Assembly (NCBI RefSeq): GCF_964355755.1
Contig: NC_092674.1
Span: 20,238,001 to 20,302,000, forward strand
DNA from: Antedon mediterranea
Lineage: Eukaryota; Echinodermata; Crinoidea; Comatulida; Antedonidae
Direction: 5' to 3'
Length of the DNA: 64,000 bases
How positions within the stretch are numbered: position 1 is the first letter of the stretch; each line of letters opens with the position of its first letter. The position numbers and the translations under genes were made by a program. Under the pieces are notes generated by a model that worked only from the letters and a program-made list of their open reading frames with translations, was not told the DNA's origin and made no database searches. Positions 59,102 to 64,000 of this stretch are shown here, piece by piece.

Positions 59102-59399
59102 TTATGGACAGAAAAGTAACCTATTATGGACAGATTTCACCAACCCTATTGAAGTTATCGGTCTATGTTTAGAGGTTGTGCTGCTCCTTTAGTTTTGCTA
59201 AGTAGCGAGGAAAAGCCAACAACGACAGATGTCAAAATATATCAAGGAAAACTATATTCGGAGACACAGAGAGGGCTCTCTTTCTGTAGATTTGAATGTG
59301 CATATTATTTAAAATGTCACTAAAAATCGCACAATCGGACAATTGATTTAATTTATTAAAACAAATATTAAAAAAAAATGATAATAATATTTATTGAAG

Positions 59400-59655
59400 C
59401 TACAACTTTACAACGGTGTATAAAATGATGTATAAAAATCGAATTGAATAAAATGAATGAATAAAGGTGGTGGTTAACCATGAAAGATAAAAAAAGACTA
59501 CTACTACCACAGCGATCGTGTCGGTGGGTTAATTATTGTTGTATTGATTTTGTATCTGTTCGTTATCTATATATTTATGTTAAGAACGCACCGTGTATGA
59601 ACGTGTGCCACTGTTGTAAAGGTTTAGCTTGAATAAATATTATTATTATTATTAC
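59400..59655 (+). repeat. LINE-like 3' tail(s), (ATT)n end
   Basis: GTTGTAAAGGTTTAGCTTG is followed by AATAAATATTATTATTATTA (about 59615-59655), a poly(A)-like signal plus trinucleotide tail as in some non-LTR elements. An additional GAATAAAATGAATGAATAAA lies at about 59446. No coding sequence is attached. Confidence 0.4.
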
Positions 59656-61190
59656 TTGATATTTTGGTTCATGTTAAAAGAATACAGAGGGCGTGCTATT
59701 TCGTATCTCGTATGAAAGATACAGGTAAGTCAGATTTTAATATAATAAGCTTGTGTGACTGAGCAAGAAGACTAATAGGCATGTTCTTTCAGTATATACA
59801 AATTAACAACGAACAATTATTGCTTTTCTTTTTTGCTTGCTTTGTTTTTTAGCGTATAGCGTTCACAATTTTTAGGTTATCGTCCTGAATTTGTTTTATT
59901 AAAAAGAAGTTACTCATTTGTTCTAGGATTATCCTCGCCATTATGGATAGCTTCTCTAGTATGCGTAAATCACTGGTTTGTAGTTTTACGTTGTATATTT
60001 CCGTCATATACTATTCTTCAGAAGCGTCTGAGAGTGAGATGTATTGAAATGCAATATAAACAACAAAACAACTCGTTAAGCTGTTTAATCTCATTTTTTA
60101 ATATTGAACGACGCTCAGATTTAATGCTTTTAAAGCTCAAAATATTTATAGTGTTATCGTTATTGTATAATATTCCACAGCAAACAATTTAACGTTCAAA
60201 TGACGTTATTTTGAATGTTACTGTAGTTACGTTTTTTAATATTAGACAGTAACGTCACACTGCGCGTTAACATGAGACCACAAGATCTTTCAAGTATTTA
60301 GATGGTAAAATTTACATCTATAAAAATCAATGATTATGCCTATTATAGAATATTGTGGAAAGAAATATTTAAATTTGTTTGTAAATTTGTAAAGTTCGCC
60401 TTCACAAACCCCACCGCCGACGGTCTCCATCGTGTCTACATTTGCATATCCACCAGAATTGTTAATTTGCATAACAACTTCTATGTGACACAGTGTATAG
60501 TATTGAAATATATTTACATATTAAGCAGACATGGCCACCTCTGTTTATTTAATACAGTCTCATAATAGCACAATATACTTTAGTTAAACATGAAACTAGC
60601 TTTCTTACTGTTTTTTATATAGCAATTAACCATTATTTCAAGAGAGACACACCTATTTGTTAATGGTTTGTAACTTTTAACGGTTCATTTAAATTGTTAT
60701 TCCGAGTTATTTTATCCAACACAGTAACATTTCTGCTAACAGAGAAGGCCTGCAGTAAAATCTGTACTACCACTACAGTTTACATTGCCTCATAGAAATA
60801 TAGGATTTAAATCTGAAAAATTACTGGAATAGGCTTCATTCAAAACTATTTATATTACTGTTTAGCATGATTTAATTATAAGAATTGTATTATTATTATT
60901 TAAAACTATGTAGGCCTACGTGTAAAATAAAAAAGGTATAACATGTGTAAAGTTTGCACAATCCTTTGGGTTTCCCTTTCTTCTTAAAAAATTAAAATTA
61001 ATAAAATATAAACTTACTTACTTACTTGTTACTTGTTTGCATAGCTATCCCCATTATTGGGGACATTTCGTCGTCATTGACATTATGTTGACATAGCACA
61101 ACAATGAGAGACATTAATTTTGATGAGAAGGTCATCAAATTTAGTATTACTAAATAGTATTAATTACGGTCCACGATTAGTATTACTGTA
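59656..61190. other. Intergenic DNA, nothing recognised
   Basis: AT-rich; includes a short (ACTT)n run near 61013-61035. The open frames at 60290-60565 overlap on opposite strands and have no known motif. Confidence 0.5.
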
Positions 61191-61712
61191 CATTGCCTCT
61201 TATCAATTCTTTATTCTTTCTTTATTAAAAACAAACCAATTGGCAGCAAATCTGCTGAATTGCATGGTAAGGGACAATATACATTCAAAAGACAAGTAAA
61301 GTAATAGAATTTCTATGTTTTTCCTAAAACAAATGATAATAAATGATACTTGACTTGACTTGACTAATAGTCATTATTAAACAAAATTATCGCAATTACA
61401 AAATATATGTAAATGTAAACATAAAGTTAAAAAAAAATTAGTCTTATTGCAAGGATATAGTATATACATTATTACTTAATTACAGTATAAAAATATAATC
61501 TTAAATTTAAGTTGCAGTATTTACATTGGTTTCTTAATTAAAGTCGACTTCAGACAAATAGATAATTACAATTATACATTTACAAAAACATTAAATACAA
61601 AATTAAATGAGAATTAAAAATAAATTGAGTCAAATTCAAGAAATTTCTACTAGGCCTATATGTCAAATTAATTAATGTCTGGTTACATTATACATTTATT
61701 TTCTTTTTTTAT
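61191..61712 (-). repeat. Downstream flank of the LINE, with tail-like repeats
   Basis: On the minus strand, directly after the LINE stop codon, comes TTAAATAAAAAAAGAAAAT. Further on are three AGTCA pentamers (about 61356-61370) and AATAAAGAAAGAATAAAGAA (about 61207-61230). Any of these could be the true 3' terminus. The first would imply almost no 3' UTR. Confidence 0.4.
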
Positions 61713-64000
61713 TTAATCAATAATGTTGAGGCAGCGAGTGAGAAACGGGATTGCACTGTTTCCATATCTATTTGTCTTATTTTTGGGGACCTGGTATGTA
61801 TTACTTTTCCGTAAGGCCATATTATGCGTACTCATATTTCTCGGAAACCACTCAGCATATCTATACGCATTAGCACATTTCTTTGCAAATTCAATGCAAA
61901 GTTGGTAACGTCTCTCAGTCATGGTATGGAGTCCCAACTGCTTCAGTGATTCCATGTATGATACGTAATCCGCACCCACGATAATGCGGCATGCTCTCTT
62001 TTGGATTCGCTCCAATTGGTAGGTCTGTTCCTTGGTTATACTGCTATGCCAAACCGGGACAGCGTACTCACTTATTGGGCGAACATAACACGTATACACG
62101 GAGATCAAATCTTCAGTCGGGACACCAAACCGTTTGAGACGTGATAGCATGTATAGTCGTCGACTACTTTTACTAATAATATCATTAAGGTGGGACTGCC
62201 AGCCAAGATTGGACTGGACAGTCAAGCCCAGAAGCCTGGTCTCAGACACCACCTCGAGCTCCACCCCAGCGATTTGAAGGTGAGGAGGGTTAGGCGGTTC
62301 CTTCATAAAACAAACCTGCATAGCCTTGCACTTACTGGGGTTGAGCTCGAGACGGTTGTCCGTTGCCCAAGCATCCAGATCCTGAACATCCACTCCAATC
62401 TGGCTGGGTTGATTTGCGGGACGAACTTCTACAAGGCTGAGGTCCTCAACATACTTAAAGCTTTCAGCCAGAGACTCCTCAGAGGCATTATTGATAACTA
62501 CCATGAAGATTATGGGGCCTAGCTTGGTGCCTTGTGGGACACCACAGGAAAGCGTCTCCCACCGTGACAAGGCAGAGTGGTATTGCACTCGTTGGCGACG
62601 AGATGTAAGGAAGTTTGTTATCCATGGCAGTAACTCGCTTCTGACACCAAGCTCGAAGAGTCTCTGAATAGCTAAAGTATGATCGATACAGTCAAACTCC
62701 TTGGAGAAGTCCGTCACAATAAGGGTGCCAACATTCTTACCCTTGTCTGTACCTTTAAAAAACAAATCAAGTATTTCAACAAGACAATGGGCAGTGGATG
62801 ATCCTTTTATGCCACCATATTGGTTACGATCAATTTCTTTACCTATATCTTCCATAACCCAGTTGGAAACAAATCCCTCGCATACCTTCGCAAGAATCGA
62901 TGTCAAAGATATTGGTCTTAATTTAGAGATTGAGGCAGGGGTAGTCTTTGGGATAGGGGAAATTGTGGCATCCTTCCACATTTTAGGAACAATTCCCTCT
63001 TTTAGAGATGAGTTAAATAAGTCACAAACGGGAACGATAAACTCGCACGCGAACTCTTTAAGAAGTCTCCCAGGGAGGCCGTCGGGTACAGCCGCTTTCT
63101 TACTTTTCAAATTTTTCAAGTTATTGTACATTTCCCACACTTCAATCTTAGGTGGAGCATTTGCAGGTAGAAAGGTAGGTAATCGTTTTAAGTTGATTGG
63201 GGGTCTACCTTGGGTGACAGAAGCAAATTCATTACTTATAGCTTCTGCTATTGCTTTGTTATCATCCGGTTGGACTCCTGGGACAGTAATAATGGCTCGC
63301 AGTTGGCATTTGTTTGTTATTAGTTGAATACTTTTGTGCCAGCCAGACGGGTCACTTGACTTAAGATTTTGAATGCGATCTCTGTAATGGAATTTCTTTG
63401 CCTGATCTATGATTCGTATAACTTTGTTGCGCAAGAAACGCCAGAGAAACATCTTTTTCTCAGCAAAAGCAATCTGTCGTTTTCTAATTAAGTCTTTTAT
63501 CTCAGTAGAGATCCATGGTTTGTCCTGAGAATGAGAATTAATTTAGTAGGGAAGTGATTGTCAATTGCATCCTGAACGGTAGTGTAAAATGCATCAGCCT
63601 TATCAGATGTAGAGGATGCATCAAGAACTTCATACCAAGGATGATTGGTTATCCATCTTCCAAACTCATAAATACAATGTTTACGTAATGGCCTAACTAA
63701 TCGTTTAATTTGTTTACCCGTTTTACTACATCCGATTGGTGGCAGGTAGATGGTATTATGATCGCTTCTTCCAATCGGAGAGCATACAATAGGCTTCTTA
63801 TAATAGTTCTTTAAATTAGTAATTACCAAATCTAATATGGCATCACCCCGGGTAGGCTCGTCTATAATCTGCTTCAACGAGTGAGCTCTACATAGCGGAT
63901 TTATATTTAGTCTGTTAAAGTCGCCTAAAACCAGAACGCCTGCTTCTGGGTGGGCAGCTTTTAAAGTATCCAAAGATGTTATAATATGTTCAATCAACAC
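61713..64000 (-). pseudogene. CR1/L2-like LINE ORF2, 5' cut by window edge, frameshifted
   Basis: A non-LTR retrotransposon polyprotein. The endonuclease part (63497-64000, another frame) has LVLGDFNR and GRSDHN, matching the GDFN and SDH catalytic motifs of APE-type endonucleases. A frameshift near 63530 joins it to the reverse transcriptase part, open to 61713. Counted from the ATG at 63452: KAAVPDGLPGRLLK (119-132), LRPISLTSILAKV (178-190), TDFSKEFDCIDH (247-258), GVPQGTKLGPIIF (304-316), YVED (334-337) and LNPSKCKAMQV (370-380). The active site is YVED where YxDD is expected, so one catalytic aspartate is replaced and the copy is presumably dead. KEFD for KAFD and AVPDG for SGPDG are further departures. 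The C-terminal LERIQKRACRII region is typical of the CR1/L2/Jockey side of the LINE tree. Confidence 0.9.

Larger units (their letters stand above)
56235..59146. mobile_element. Element H: second A-type copy, interrupted by I
   Basis: In the reverse orientation to A it carries the same words: CCATTGTGTTGTCCATAATA, CCACAATAGGCGAG and GGCTGTCCAAAATAGG. Its outer end, GGTTGGTGAAATCTGTCC, is near 59125-59146. It preserves the empty site for element B (56273-56277) and more copies of the CCTATTATGGACA word than A. Element I occupies 56407-59101. Only one arm is recognisable. Confidence 0.8.

Noticed and set aside
62190-63327. Plus-strand open frames of 110 and 208 codons
   Set aside because: They are antisense to the LINE reverse transcriptase, which carries all the recognisable motifs.

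Overview
The window looks like AT-rich nuclear DNA of a marine invertebrate deuterostome, most likely an echinoderm. This is an inference. It rests on an intact single-exon SoxB2-type gene, a metazoan U1 snRNA, a 5S rRNA-derived repeat, a CR1/L2-like LINE, foldback elements that resemble the sea-urchin TU class, and a strong excess of the word AGGCCT. Gene density is very low. The confident genes are one protein gene (SoxB2, + strand, 24719-25459) and one RNA gene (U1 snRNA, + strand, 38961-39125). A broken THAP-domain gene (49036-50459) and a frameshifted LINE (61713-64000, running off the right edge) are the other recognisable coding regions.

Layout. 1-10 kb: AT-rich sequence with a 5S-derived repeat, a compound array of tRNA-shaped units (3.3-4.7 kb), and short LINE/SINE fragments. 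10.07-12.79 kb: a large 29-bp minisatellite with higher-order structure. 12.8-24.4 kb: a CG-rich K-type repeat, a 123-bp duplication, a TTAA-flanked MITE, several hairpins, and a possible two-exon 3' end of an unrecognised minus-strand gene near 21 kb. 24.4-33.4 kb: the SoxB2 gene and its gene-poor flank, with a symmetric Sox-type site. 33.4-38.1 kb: a 90-99 bp minisatellite interrupted by repeats, a hAT-like MITE, a LINE relic and a 2.3-kb terminal-inverted-repeat element. 38.96-39.13 kb: U1 snRNA.

39.2-59.2 kb is a nest of DNA transposons whose order of insertion can be read directly, because host copies elsewhere in the window give the empty sites and target-site duplications (TSDs) are intact. 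Element A was hit by foldback element B (TSD GTGCG), B by element E (TSD TAGAC), and E contains D1 (9-bp TSD) and a TA-flanked element G. A second D copy (D2, 9-bp TSD) was hit by F (TSD AGGCC). A second A copy (H) was hit by I (TSD TTAT), and I by J1 (TTAA). None of these elements shows a recognisable transposase, so all appear non-autonomous or decayed, and superfamily names are inferred from TSD length and termini only.

How the genes work together: nothing suggests a shared pathway. SoxB2 is a developmental HMG-box regulator with a long non-coding flank. U1 is a spliceosomal RNA. The rest is mobile or repetitive DNA. No CRISPR array, operon or prokaryotic gene was seen.
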